A DNA stretch of 30,229 bases, from contig JACZSH010000005.1 of the NCBI GenBank assembly GCA_022574315.1, forward strand, positions 1-30,229, in the 5' to 3' direction. The stretch is from Chloroflexota bacterium (GTDB taxonomy: Bacteria > Chloroflexota > Dehalococcoidia > Dehalococcoidales > RBG-16-60-22). Position 1 is the stretch's first letter, and each line of letters starts with the position of its first letter. The position numbers and the translations under genes are program-made. Of the stretch, positions 1 to 7,548 are shown one piece after another. Below the pieces are notes generated by a model. The model ran no database searches. It was not told where the DNA came from and saw only the letters and a program-made list of their open reading frames with translations.

Positions 1-2
1 GA

Positions 3-1172
3 GCGCAGGTTGCCTCCAATAAGCTCGGCACCAGAAGGATGATAGAACTGCTGGACAAATTTGGCGTCGCGGCCGTGAACACGGCCATAGAACAGCTCTA
101 TGATTATACCGAGCGCAGAGTCCGCCATGAATTTAAAAAGTTTCCGAACGGTGTTTTTGAAGGCGACGCTTACGTCGATGACGACGGTATCATTGATAAG
201 CCGATATATATCCGGGCTAAAGTCATCATCAAAGACGGGGATGTGACCGTTGACCTGACCGGCTCGGACCCCCAGCGCCGGGGAATGATGAACGCTACTT
301 TCGCCATGACCTACTCGGCAATAGCCTTCCCCATCCGTGCCCTGCTTCCCCCCGACCTGCCCACCAACGACGGCTTCTACCGGATGGTGAAACTTATTGC
401 CCCGCCGGGGACGGCGATAAATTGCAATTATCCAGCAGCGGTGGTGGGTGGGTGGGAAGTCGGGCAAAAGACCGTCGAAGCCGTACTCAGGGCTTTCTCG
501 AAGGCGATGCCGGACCGGGTCCCCGCCGAGAGCAAGAAGAGTATCCTGCACATCGCCTTTGGCGGGGTCGACCCACGCAACGATGAGTACTACGTTTTTC
601 TGGAAACCAATGGCGGCGGATTCGGCGCCCGGCCCAACAAGGATGGAGTCGACGCGGTTCAACCCGCCCTGCAGAATGCGGAGAATTCTCCCATCGAAGA
701 GACGGAAATCGGGTATCCTGTCTTGCTGATGAAATATGAGCTGATACCGGATTCTGAGGGCGCCGGAAAGTTCCGGGGAGGACTCGGCTTAAGAAGGGAC
801 TATCGATACCGTGACCACGAGGCGACGGTTACCATCCTGGCGGACACCGCCAAGTTCCCTCCTCGCGGCATATACGGGGGGCAGGACGGTAGAACCGCCA
901 GGTATCTGCTCAACCCCGATACCGAAAATTGCCGGGATGTCGGCTCCAAAGTCACTTTCGATGCCGGCCCCACCGATATCGTCAGTATCCAGACCCCGGG
1001 AGGAGGCGGTTTCGGAAACGCGAAAGAAAGAGACCCCCGGGCAGTGCTTGACGATGTCAGAGGCGGCAAAGTTTCCCTGGCCAGGGCACGGGAAGTATAT
1101 GGTGTTGCCATCGACCCGACTGCCTGGGAAGTGGATATGGTGGAGACGGCCAGATTAAGAGGTAACGGGTGA
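3..1172 (+). CDS. hyuB: Hydantoinase B/oxoprolinase family protein, 5'-truncated by window edge
   Basis: This is the C-terminal part of a HyuB-type subunit. HyuB and HyuA together hydrolyse cyclic amides such as hydantoins or 5-oxoproline at the cost of ATP, and relatives form acetone or acetophenone carboxylases. The reading frame is open to the left edge: codons before the ATG at 39 still read as family sequence (AQVASNKLGTRR), so that ATG is internal and about 150-200 residues are missing. Family motifs visible are GGGFGARPNKDG (near base 612), the Gly/Arg-rich GKFRGGLGLRRD segment (near base 770) and the C-terminal QTPGGGGFGNA (near base 990). The frame stops 18 nt before hyuA, so the two are co-transcribed. 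The substrate cannot be told from sequence. Family assignment is secure. Confidence 0.9.
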   Translation, partial: AQVASNKLGTRRMIELLDKFGVAAVNTAIEQLYDYTERRVRHEFKKFPNGVFEGDAYVDDDGIIDKPIYIRAKVIIKDGDVTVDLTGSDPQRRGMMNATFAMTYSAIAFPIRALLPPDLPTNDGFYRMVKLIAPPGTAINCNYPAAVVGGWEVGQKTVEAVLRAFSKAMPDRVPAESKKSILHIAFGGVDPRNDEYYVFLETNGGGFGARPNKDGVDAVQPALQNAENSPIEETEIGYPVLLMKYELIPDSEGAGKFRGGLGLRRDYRYRDHEATVTILADTAKFPPRGIYGGQDGRTARYLLNPDTENCRDVGSKVTFDAGPTDIVSIQTPGGGGFGNAKERDPRAVLDDVRGGKVSLARAREVYGVAIDPTAWEVDMVETARLRGNG

Positions 1173-1190
1173 GAGCAGGAGAGCTGAATA

Positions 1191-3290
1191 ATGGCGCAAT
1201 ATAGATTTGGGGTTGATATCGGCGGCACTTTTACCGATGCGGTGCTGATAAATCTCGACACCGGTGAGTACCGGACTTCAAAGGTTCAAACCACTCCCAA
1301 AGACCTTTCCGAAGGTTTTTTACGCGCCGTCGAGAGAATAGTCTCCCAAGCCGCCATTAATCCGCCGGAAGTGGCGCAGATAGTCCATGCCACAACGATA
1401 GCCACCAACGCTATCATCGAGAATAAGGTGGCCAAAGGCGCTTTTATTACCACGAAAGGTTTTAAGGATATACTGGAAATTCAAAGGCAGATACGGCCAT
1501 CTCTCTACGACCTGTTCTTTGATAAGCCGGTACCGCTCATCCCCAGATATCTATGTTATGAGGTCACCGAGAGGGTGACCGCGGAAGGCGATGTGCTCAG
1601 CCCGCTTAACGAGGATGAGGTCAGGCAAGCCATACAACAGATTAAAAAAGAAGGCGTGGAAACGATTGCGGTCTGTTTTCTCCACTCGTATATCAATCCT
1701 GACCACGAAAAGAGAACCGGAGAGATAATCAGAGACGAGTTCCCGGAAGCTTATTTGACGCTGTCTTCCGAGATTAACCCTGAATTCCGGGAGTATTTCC
1801 GGGCCAGTACCACGGTCATCAATGCCGTACTTATGCCGTTGGTTACCCGCTACCTGGCCAAGCTCCAGGCAGAAATAGCTGCCCGAGGATTTAAAGCCGG
1901 CCTTTACGTGATGCAGTCCAGTGGAGGCTTGATGACGGGCAAAGTAGCCAGAGATAAACCGGCCACGATGGTTGAATCAGGCCCCGCGGCCGGTGTTATC
2001 GCCGCCGCCGCCCTGGGAACCCGCCTGGGCTATGCCAACGTGATTTCTTTTGACATGGGGGGCACCACCGCCAAGGCCGGTCTGGTGGAGAACGGCCGGC
2101 CCAAGCTGGCCATGAATTACGAGGTAGGCAGCGCCGCCATCAGCCCCCATGCCCACGGCAGCAAAGGCTCGGGTTATCCATTGCAAACACCCGTCATCGA
2201 CCTTGTCGAGATAGGCGCCGGCGGGGGAAGCATTGCCTGGATTGATACCGGCGGCGCCCTGAGGGTGGGGCCACAGAGCGCCGGGGCCGACCCGGGGCCG
2301 GCCTGCCACCTGACCGGTGGCACCCTGCCCACGATAACCGATGCCAATGTTGTCCTGGGCAGGATAGACCCCGATTACTTCCTGGGCGGAGAAATTAAGC
2401 TGGACTGGAAGGCAGCGGAGAAGGCGATAGAAGAGCACTGTGCCCGGCCCCTTGGAAAAGACGTCGTCTCGACGGCGGCCGGTATCGTCGAGATAGCCAA
2501 CGCTAACATGATTCGAGTCTTGAGAATCGTCTCGGTGGAAAGAGGCTACGACCCACGCGAGTACGTACTGATAGCTTTTGGCGGCGCCGGGCCGATGCAT
2601 GTCAATGGCATCATCAGCGAACTTAATGTGCCTACGGTAATCATTCCTCTGAACCCGGGGATAACCTCGGCGCTGGGGCTGCTGATGACCGATTTGAGGC
2701 ATGACTACGTGGTTACCTATATCTGCAAGGTTGACCGGCTCGACTTCGAGAAGGTAAACCGGACTTATCGGGACTTTGATGACCAGGGGAGACGTCTACT
2801 GGCTGATGAAGGAGTGGCGGAGAAAGATATACTTTCGGCAAAGTTTATGGATATGAGGTACGTCGGTCAGTCCTTTGAACTGACGATACCGGTTCCGAAT
2901 AAAGAGCTGGCTACCGGCGACATGGTGGAAATAACGGCGCTCTTCCACCGGGAACACGAGAGGTCTTACGGGCACTGCGCCCCGGAGGAACCGGTCGAGG
3001 TGGCAAATCTGAAGCTATCGGTGACCGGACTGATACCCAAACCCAGGCTTAAAGAGTTGCCGAAAGGAGCGGAAGACCCGGCAGCGGCGCTGCGGATGAG
3101 AAGGAAGGTTCATTTCTCCGAGTCGGGCGGCTTTATCGAATGCCCTGCCTACGACAGGTACCGGCTCACCCAGGGTAATGTGGTAAAAGGTCCGGCGATA
3201 GTGGAAGATATAGACGCAACGACGGTTATCCACCCCGGTTACCAGGTTGAAGTCGGCAGATACGGACAATTGAAACTAACCTCTGCTTGA
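1191..3290 (+). CDS. hyuA: Hydantoinase A/oxoprolinase family ATPase subunit
   Basis: This 699-residue protein is the HyuA partner of the upstream gene and has the usual full length for the family. The N-terminal domain opens with FGVDIGGTFTDAVLI, the actin-like phosphate-binding loop, and the second domain carries FDMGGTTAKAGL near residue 287, the second nucleotide-binding loop. A glycine-rich stretch (LVEIGAGGGSIAW) and a C-terminal hydantoinase A domain follow. AGGAG at 1177-1181 lies 9 nt before the ATG, which fixes the start. HyuA normally binds and activates ATP to drive ring opening or substrate carboxylation together with HyuB. Hydantoinase, 5-oxoprolinase and carboxylase members cannot be separated here. 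A soluble cytoplasmic enzyme is expected, since no signal peptide or membrane segment is seen. Confidence 0.93.
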   Translation: MAQYRFGVDIGGTFTDAVLINLDTGEYRTSKVQTTPKDLSEGFLRAVERIVSQAAINPPEVAQIVHATTIATNAIIENKVAKGAFITTKGFKDILEIQRQIRPSLYDLFFDKPVPLIPRYLCYEVTERVTAEGDVLSPLNEDEVRQAIQQIKKEGVETIAVCFLHSYINPDHEKRTGEIIRDEFPEAYLTLSSEINPEFREYFRASTTVINAVLMPLVTRYLAKLQAEIAARGFKAGLYVMQSSGGLMTGKVARDKPATMVESGPAAGVIAAAALGTRLGYANVISFDMGGTTAKAGLVENGRPKLAMNYEVGSAAISPHAHGSKGSGYPLQTPVIDLVEIGAGGGSIAWIDTGGALRVGPQSAGADPGPACHLTGGTLPTITDANVVLGRIDPDYFLGGEIKLDWKAAEKAIEEHCARPLGKDVVSTAAGIVEIANANMIRVLRIVSVERGYDPREYVLIAFGGAGPMHVNGIISELNVPTVIIPLNPGITSALGLLMTDLRHDYVVTYICKVDRLDFEKVNRTYRDFDDQGRRLLADEGVAEKDILSAKFMDMRYVGQSFELTIPVPNKELATGDMVEITALFHREHERSYGHCAPEEPVEVANLKLSVTGLIPKPRLKELPKGAEDPAAALRMRRKVHFSESGGFIECPAYDRYRLTQGNVVKGPAIVEDIDATTVIHPGYQVEVGRYGQLKLTSA

Positions 3291-3401
3291 GTATCATCCG
3301 TAAAATCGGCTACTCCTTGACCGGGGGGGAGAGACTACCGGAGTATTTAAATTAAATCCGGCGCAACAACCAGAACCATAAACGAAGCAGGCCAAGAGAA
3401 A

Positions 3402-3770
3402 ATGATGCGTTCTAATTACTTAGAAGAATTACACTTTGCCACGCTGCAGATTCTGGAAAGAACCGGGGTCGCCTTCGAATGCCAGGAGGCGCTCGACATA
3501 CCGGGGGAGGCCGGTGCCGATATTGCCAATCCCGACCGGGTAAAAATACCGTCTTATCTCGTGGAGCAAGCTTTAAGGACTTCACCCAAGATAATCACTT
3601 TATATACCCGCGAAGGTGAGTCAGCCATAACCCTCAACGGCCAGACCGGGTCTCACTTCGGCGCCGTACTTGATTTACAGGAAGACCTCTTAAAAGAACT
3701 GATGAAGGTAGAAAAGACCTGGTTTGACCGCGTTGGCCTGAAACACGAATATCCAAAGAGAGACGGTTGA
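3402..3770 (+). pseudogene. Trimethylamine methyltransferase (MttB)-family N-terminal remnant
   Basis: The 122-codon frame begins like an MttB-superfamily methyltransferase: a helical LEELHFATLQILERTGVAF segment, then RVKIPSYLVEQALRTSPK and LYTREGESAITLNG, ending near HFGAV at residue 89. Intact members are around 450-500 residues and carry the catalytic TIM barrel that follows this region. Here about 33 unrelated-looking residues (LKELMKVEKTWFDRVGLKHE and so on) end at a TGA, so most of the barrel is absent. The most likely explanation is an in-frame internal deletion that joined the N-terminus to a distal piece. The ATG pair at 3402/3405 has only a weak AAGAGA ribosome site. It could still be expressed as a short protein, but methyl-transfer activity is not credible. 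The family call rests on pattern recognition. Confidence 0.6.
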
Positions 3771-3853
3771 GTTAAGAAGAAGCCTGATGTTATGTCAACA
3801 CCCTATCCGTATGTCGGATGTTTTGCACTGGAGTAGCCACAGCTATTCAGGCA

Positions 3854-3883
3854 TTGTTATTTGTCGGCCCAAAGTATTATAAT
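3854..3883 (+). promoter_or_regulatory. Predicted sigma-70 promoter for the aldolase/reductase pair
   Basis: The -35 box is TTGTTA at 3854-3859 and the -10 box is a perfect TATAAT at 3878-3883, with an 18-bp spacer. Transcription would start near 3890, giving a leader of about 55 nt before the aldolase gene. The spacer and -10 region contain TATTTGTC and CCAAAGTATT, words also present in the livK promoter at 6131-6159. Confidence 0.55.
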
Positions 3884-3946
3884 AATTCCGGACGGACTGG
3901 CAACCTATTATTAAGCTAAAAGAGGGTCAAGATAGTGGGGAGAAAA

Positions 3947-4828
3947 ATGAAAGTGGAAGGTATTATCCCGGCCATGCTGACTCCTTTTACTGACACCGGA
4001 GAAGTGGATACGGAGGGGATAAGGGAAACGGTCAATTATTTGATTTCTAACGGCGTAAGTCAAATCATGTGTCTCGGCAGCACCGGCGAGGCAACCGCAC
4101 TGACAAAAAGTGAACGCATCACCATAATCGAAGAGACCGTCCGGGCGGCAAACCGCCGAGCCCCGGTAATGGCGGGTACCGGCGCGCCGACTACCCGGGA
4201 CGTGATTGAACAAACCAGGGAAGCCAAAAGCGCCGGCGCCGACCTGGTGATGATTGTTACTCCGTTTTATGAAATACCTAACCAGGAGGGACTTTACCGG
4301 CATTACGCCACGATTGCCGAGACGGTGGATATTCCGATAGTACTCTATAATATTCCGCCGCATACCAATGTAGAAATCGGGCTTTCCACGCTGGAGCGGC
4401 TGGTGGAAATTGATAATATCGTTGCCCTGAAGGAGAGCAGCGGTAATTTGAGCTACTTTGCTGAAGCCATGCTCAAGGTGGGAGACAAGATACCAATTCT
4501 GACCGGAGGCGACGATATCACCCTCCCCTGCTTTGCCCTGGGATGTCACGGAGCCATATTGGCACTGGCCAACATTGCCCCCCGTACCCTGGTTGACCTC
4601 TATCAGGCGGTGCGGGAGAGAGATATGGCTAAAGCCGCCAAACTATATTACCAGTTACTGCCGATTGCCCGCGCCATCAGCACCGCCGAGAATTTCCCCG
4701 CCCCCTTAAAAGAGGCGGTGAATCAACTGGGCAGGCCAGCCGGACCGGCGCGCAGTCCCATAATGCCGGTCAATCCGACCGAAAAAGAGACGATACGGCA
4801 AGCCTTAAAAACAGCCAATCTAGTTTAG
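3947..4828 (+). CDS. DapA-superfamily (dihydrodipicolinate synthase/N-acetylneuraminate lyase) aldolase
   Basis: This is a class I TIM-barrel aldolase or lyase that acts through a Schiff base on pyruvate or a 2-oxoacid. Counting from the ATG at 3947 (293 residues), the GSTGEA carboxylate-binding loop is at about 44-49, the catalytic Tyr in LYNIPPHTN is Tyr134 and the Schiff-base Lys in ALKESSGN is Lys162. E. coli DapA has Arg138 in YNVPSRT to hold aspartate semialdehyde. Here the equivalent residue is His (YNIPPHT), so true lysine-pathway DapA activity is doubtful and a catabolic 2-keto-3-deoxy-acid or related lyase is more likely. An in-frame GTG at 3935 with AGAGGG 8 nt upstream is an alternative start. 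I prefer ATG 3947 because MKVEGIIPAMLTPF is the canonical N-terminus. A reductase gene follows 51 nt downstream. Confidence 0.85.
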   Translation: MKVEGIIPAMLTPFTDTGEVDTEGIRETVNYLISNGVSQIMCLGSTGEATALTKSERITIIEETVRAANRRAPVMAGTGAPTTRDVIEQTREAKSAGADLVMIVTPFYEIPNQEGLYRHYATIAETVDIPIVLYNIPPHTNVEIGLSTLERLVEIDNIVALKESSGNLSYFAEAMLKVGDKIPILTGGDDITLPCFALGCHGAILALANIAPRTLVDLYQAVRERDMAKAAKLYYQLLPIARAISTAENFPAPLKEAVNQLGRPAGPARSPIMPVNPTEKETIRQALKTANLV

Positions 4829-4879
4829 AAAAGTATCTGCATTTTTAGTTTTCATTAAACAAGACCAGGAGGTAATTTG

Positions 4880-5953
4880 GTGAACAAGGCAATCGGTATA
4901 CTTGGCGCCGGCGCCATCGGCTCGGCAATTGGAGCTTATCTCATCAGGGAAGGTCACGACGTGACGCTGATAGACCAGTGGGCGGAACATATTGAAAAGA
5001 TTCGCCGCGACGGTCTGAAATGCACTGATTTGAACGGCGAATTCAGCGTGCCCGCCGAGGCACTGCATATCAGTGATATCAGCACCATGAACCGACAGTT
5101 CGACATAGTTTACCTGGCGGTCAAGTCATACGACACCCGCTGGTCAACCTATTTAATCGAGCCATTCCTTAAACCAGGCGGTTTCATTTTGCCGGCTCAA
5201 AACGCGCTGAATGATGACGTGGTGGCGAATATCATCGGCTATAACCGTACCGTGGGCTGTGTTCCCTCCATCAGTGTCGGGCTGTATGAGCCGGGCCATG
5301 TGGTGCGCACCGACCCGATGACTTCACACTGTTTTACGGTCGGTGAGCTTTCGGGGCAAATTACGCCCCGTGTTATTGAAGTGGTTGCCGCCCTGAAAGT
5401 AATTGGACCCAGCGATGCCACGACCAATATTTGGGGAGCGCGCTGGTCAAAGTTGATCATAAACTGCATGATGAACGCACTGGCGGGTCTGATTGGTCCG
5501 GACATATCTGCTTTGAATGACGACCAGAAGGAAACCGCCAATCTTATTCGTGTGACCGTCGGCCGCGAAGTTACCGGTATTGCCCAGGCTCTGGGTATCA
5601 GCGTAGACCCCATATTCGGTATCCCCGCCCGGGTATTCGCCGAAGCAATCACCGCTGACGGCGTCCGGGTTGCCAAAGCGCAACTGACGGAAGTAATGAG
5701 GCTGAGATATCTTTCCCCGGAGCAAACCAAAAAATTGGGTGCCCCTGACCGGCCTTCCCTGCTGCAGGACATTATTAAAAAAAGACGGACCGAGATAACC
5801 TATCTCAACGGCGAGGTGGTCAGGAAAGGTGAAGCAGCCGGTATCCCCGCCCCAATGAACCAGGCTATCGTCGAGCTAATGCAAAAGGTTGAAAGAGCCG
5901 AGATAAAACCCGCTCCGGCCAACCTGGAACGGCTAAAGCCTTTCCTGAAATAA
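4880..5953 (+). CDS. Ketopantoate reductase (ApbA/PanE)-family dehydrogenase
   Basis: This NAD(P)-dependent 2-oxoacid reductase is about 357 residues, longer than typical PanE (about 300). The N-terminal Rossmann fold has ILGAGAIGSAIG, which is the GxGxxG loop. The central AVKSYDT and PAQNALNDD segments match the family's substrate and cofactor region. The catalytic Lys is in WSKLIINCMMNALAGL (about residue 191). The C-terminal domain keeps LLQDIIKKRRTEITYLNGEV followed by GIPAPMNQ, the usual PanE dimer and substrate helix. The start is GTG 4880, set by AGGAGGT at 4867-4873 with 6-nt spacing; a TTG at 4877 is too close. Co-transcription with the aldolase suggests it reduces that enzyme's product or supplies its substrate. 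Ketopantoate reduction is possible but not supported by context. Confidence 0.82.
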   Translation: MNKAIGILGAGAIGSAIGAYLIREGHDVTLIDQWAEHIEKIRRDGLKCTDLNGEFSVPAEALHISDISTMNRQFDIVYLAVKSYDTRWSTYLIEPFLKPGGFILPAQNALNDDVVANIIGYNRTVGCVPSISVGLYEPGHVVRTDPMTSHCFTVGELSGQITPRVIEVVAALKVIGPSDATTNIWGARWSKLIINCMMNALAGLIGPDISALNDDQKETANLIRVTVGREVTGIAQALGISVDPIFGIPARVFAEAITADGVRVAKAQLTEVMRLRYLSPEQTKKLGAPDRPSLLQDIIKKRRTEITYLNGEVVRKGEAAGIPAPMNQAIVELMQKVERAEIKPAPANLERLKPFLK

Positions 5954-6130
5954 TCAAAATAGGCGCCGGGGATAGCATTACCCGGAAATGCTCCTATCGG
6001 TGCGTCCAACCGATGAAAAGGTAATCAACTCTTTCAGTAAGCTAGAAGTTACTTTTACGCCAATTAAGTCACTATTACGTACCGATTCGTGGATAACAAC
6101 ACCGAACGACGTAATATTCACTCCTTCCTA

Positions 6131-6159
6131 TTGACAAATACCAAAGTATTTGTCATAAT
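6131..6159 (+). promoter_or_regulatory. Strong sigma-70 promoter of livK
   Basis: The -35 box is a perfect TTGACA at 6131-6136. The -10 box is CATAAT at 6154-6159, with an ideal 17-bp spacer. It is the best promoter in the window and lies 57 bp upstream of the livK start. It is overlapped almost completely by the inverted repeat at 6132-6155. Confidence 0.75.
6132..6155. promoter_or_regulatory. Operator-like perfect inverted repeat inside the livK promoter
   Basis: TGACAAATAC (6132-6141) and GTATTTGTCA (6146-6155) are exact reverse complements separated by CAAA, giving a 24-bp palindrome. It runs from within the -35 box, across the whole spacer, to the first bases of the -10 box. A dimeric repressor bound here would block RNA polymerase. 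The half-site length and spacing fit TetR- or GntR-type regulators, but no regulator gene is present in the window. The repeat is directly seen and its role is inferred. Confidence 0.65.
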
Positions 6160-6215
6160 AACTGACATATTAATAAAGCTGGCGATAGCCGGCAATTCAC
6201 TGAAGGAGGGTTTAT

Positions 6216-7460
6216 ATGCGTAAGATTAAAGGGAGTTTCTACATGGTACTGGCGCTAATCGTGGCGCTTTCTATGGTAATCGGGGCGTGCGCCCAACAGC
6301 CAGAGGGGGCGGCGGTACCACTCAAAATCGGGCAGTTGAACAGCTTTACCGGTGATCTTTCTGACTTCGGTACCGTGCACCGGAATGCCGCCGCCCTGGC
6401 GGCCGACCATATTAACCAGGCGGGCGGCATACAGGGCACGGTGGTGACTATTGTTGCCAGAGACACGGCGACTAACCCGGTACAGGGCGTGGATGCTGCC
6501 CGGGCGCTGGTTAATATTGAGCAAGTGGTCGCTATCGTTGGCGCTCTGGCCAGCGGCGTTACGATGCCGGTGGCAGAGTCGGTAACCGGACCCGCCGGCA
6601 TTCTGCAAATCTCGGCCGCCTCCACTTCACCGGCGATTACGGTACTGGCCGATAACGATTTTCTCTTCCGCACTACGGTTTCCGACGCCGCCCAGGGAGT
6701 AGTTCTGGGACGCCTGGCGCGAGAATTGGGCTATAATACCGCGTCCGCTCTTTACATCAACAATGCTTACGGCGAAGGACTTGCCCAGCAGTTCAAGCAG
6801 ACTTTTGAAGCCGAAGGCGGCAGGATACTGGAACTGGTGCCCCATGAAGGCGTCCAGCCCAGTTATGCTTCCGAACTGAGCAAGGCAACCGCCGGTAACC
6901 CGGACGTGCTGGTTGCCATCAGCTACCCGGAGAGTGCCGAGGTCTATCTCCGAGAAGCTCTGGAAGGTGCCTACATCGATACATTTCTCTTCGTTGACGG
7001 GACCAAGTCTACCGATATGAATGAAGCGGTTGGAGTCGACAAATTAGAAGGGACCTTCGGGACCGCCCCGGGCGCTCCGGTGGGTGATGCGCGCATTAAT
7101 TTTGACAACGCTTATACCGCCGCTTTTGCCGCTGAACCACCACTCCCCTTCATGGCGGAGACCTACGATGCGGTGATTTTGATTGCCCTGGCGGCGGAAA
7201 AGGCGGGTACCACCACGGACAGCGCCTTAATCAGAGACGCTCTGCGTGATATCGCCAATCCTCCGGGTGAGATTGTCGGCCCGGGTGTTGAAAGTCTAAG
7301 GCGTGCCCTGGAGCTCATCCGGGATGGGAAAGATATCAACTACGAAGGTGCCGGCGGTTCTCAGGACTTCGATGAAAACGGCGATGTCGTCTCGACAATC
7401 GAAATCTGGAAGATTGAAGGCGGGAAGATAGTCTCCACCGGAAGATACGAACTACCCTAA
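6216..7460 (+). CDS. livK: Branched-chain amino acid-type ABC transporter substrate-binding lipoprotein
   Basis: This 414-residue extracytoplasmic binding protein captures the ligand for the LivHMGF importer encoded next to it. The N-terminus has a Lys/Arg-rich start, a hydrophobic core (about residues 9-20) and a lipobox VIGAC with Cys25, so it should be a membrane-anchored lipoprotein. The mature part is a Peripla_BP_6 type I fold: LKIGQLNSFTGDLSDFG at about 36-52, AVVAIVGALASGVTMPVAE-type segments around 105-125, and the LYINNAYGEGLAQQF region near 185. AAGGAGGG at 6203-6210 gives 5-nt spacing to the ATG. It has its own regulated promoter and faces its permease genes convergently, which allows binding-protein levels to be set separately. 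The family also carries amides, aromatic acids and urea, so the ligand is not fixed by sequence. Confidence 0.92.
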   Translation: MRKIKGSFYMVLALIVALSMVIGACAQQPEGAAVPLKIGQLNSFTGDLSDFGTVHRNAAALAADHINQAGGIQGTVVTIVARDTATNPVQGVDAARALVNIEQVVAIVGALASGVTMPVAESVTGPAGILQISAASTSPAITVLADNDFLFRTTVSDAAQGVVLGRLARELGYNTASALYINNAYGEGLAQQFKQTFEAEGGRILELVPHEGVQPSYASELSKATAGNPDVLVAISYPESAEVYLREALEGAYIDTFLFVDGTKSTDMNEAVGVDKLEGTFGTAPGAPVGDARINFDNAYTAAFAAEPPLPFMAETYDAVILIALAAEKAGTTTDSALIRDALRDIANPPGEIVGPGVESLRRALELIRDGKDINYEGAGGSQDFDENGDVVSTIEIWKIEGGKIVSTGRYELP

Positions 7461-7504
7461 CCCCGCGGTACTAAGCACCCATAGTTGGGGTAAAACAGAG
7501 CTAG

Positions 7505-7548
7505 AAGTTGCCTCTCCGGGTCAAGCATCCGGGGGGGCAACTTTGTTT
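7505..7548 (+). terminator. Rho-independent terminator of livK, overlapping the end of livM
   Basis: Plus-strand RNA can form a 15-bp stem, 7505-7519 paired with 7529-7543, containing two G-U pairs, with a 9-nt loop (7520-7528) followed by UUUGUUU (7542-7548). It lies 44 nt after the livK stop. The stem and loop cover the stop codon and last codons of livM, which is transcribed in the opposite direction. The minus-strand transcript has only a very short U run after the hairpin, so it is mainly a livK terminator. Confidence 0.7.

Noticed and set aside
1977..2702. Long antisense open frame (241 codons) opposite hyuA
   Set aside because: It lies wholly inside hyuA, whose protein has clear family motifs; the antisense translation is low-complexity and lacks a ribosome site.
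3911..4549. Minus-strand open frame of 212 codons opposite the DapA-like gene
   Set aside because: It overlaps a clear aldolase gene; composition and lack of motifs mark it as a shadow.
5970..6000. Imperfect hairpin after the PanE-like gene (AGCATT...AATGCT) as a terminator
   Set aside because: The stem is short with a bulge and no U-run follows; it could not be separated from chance.
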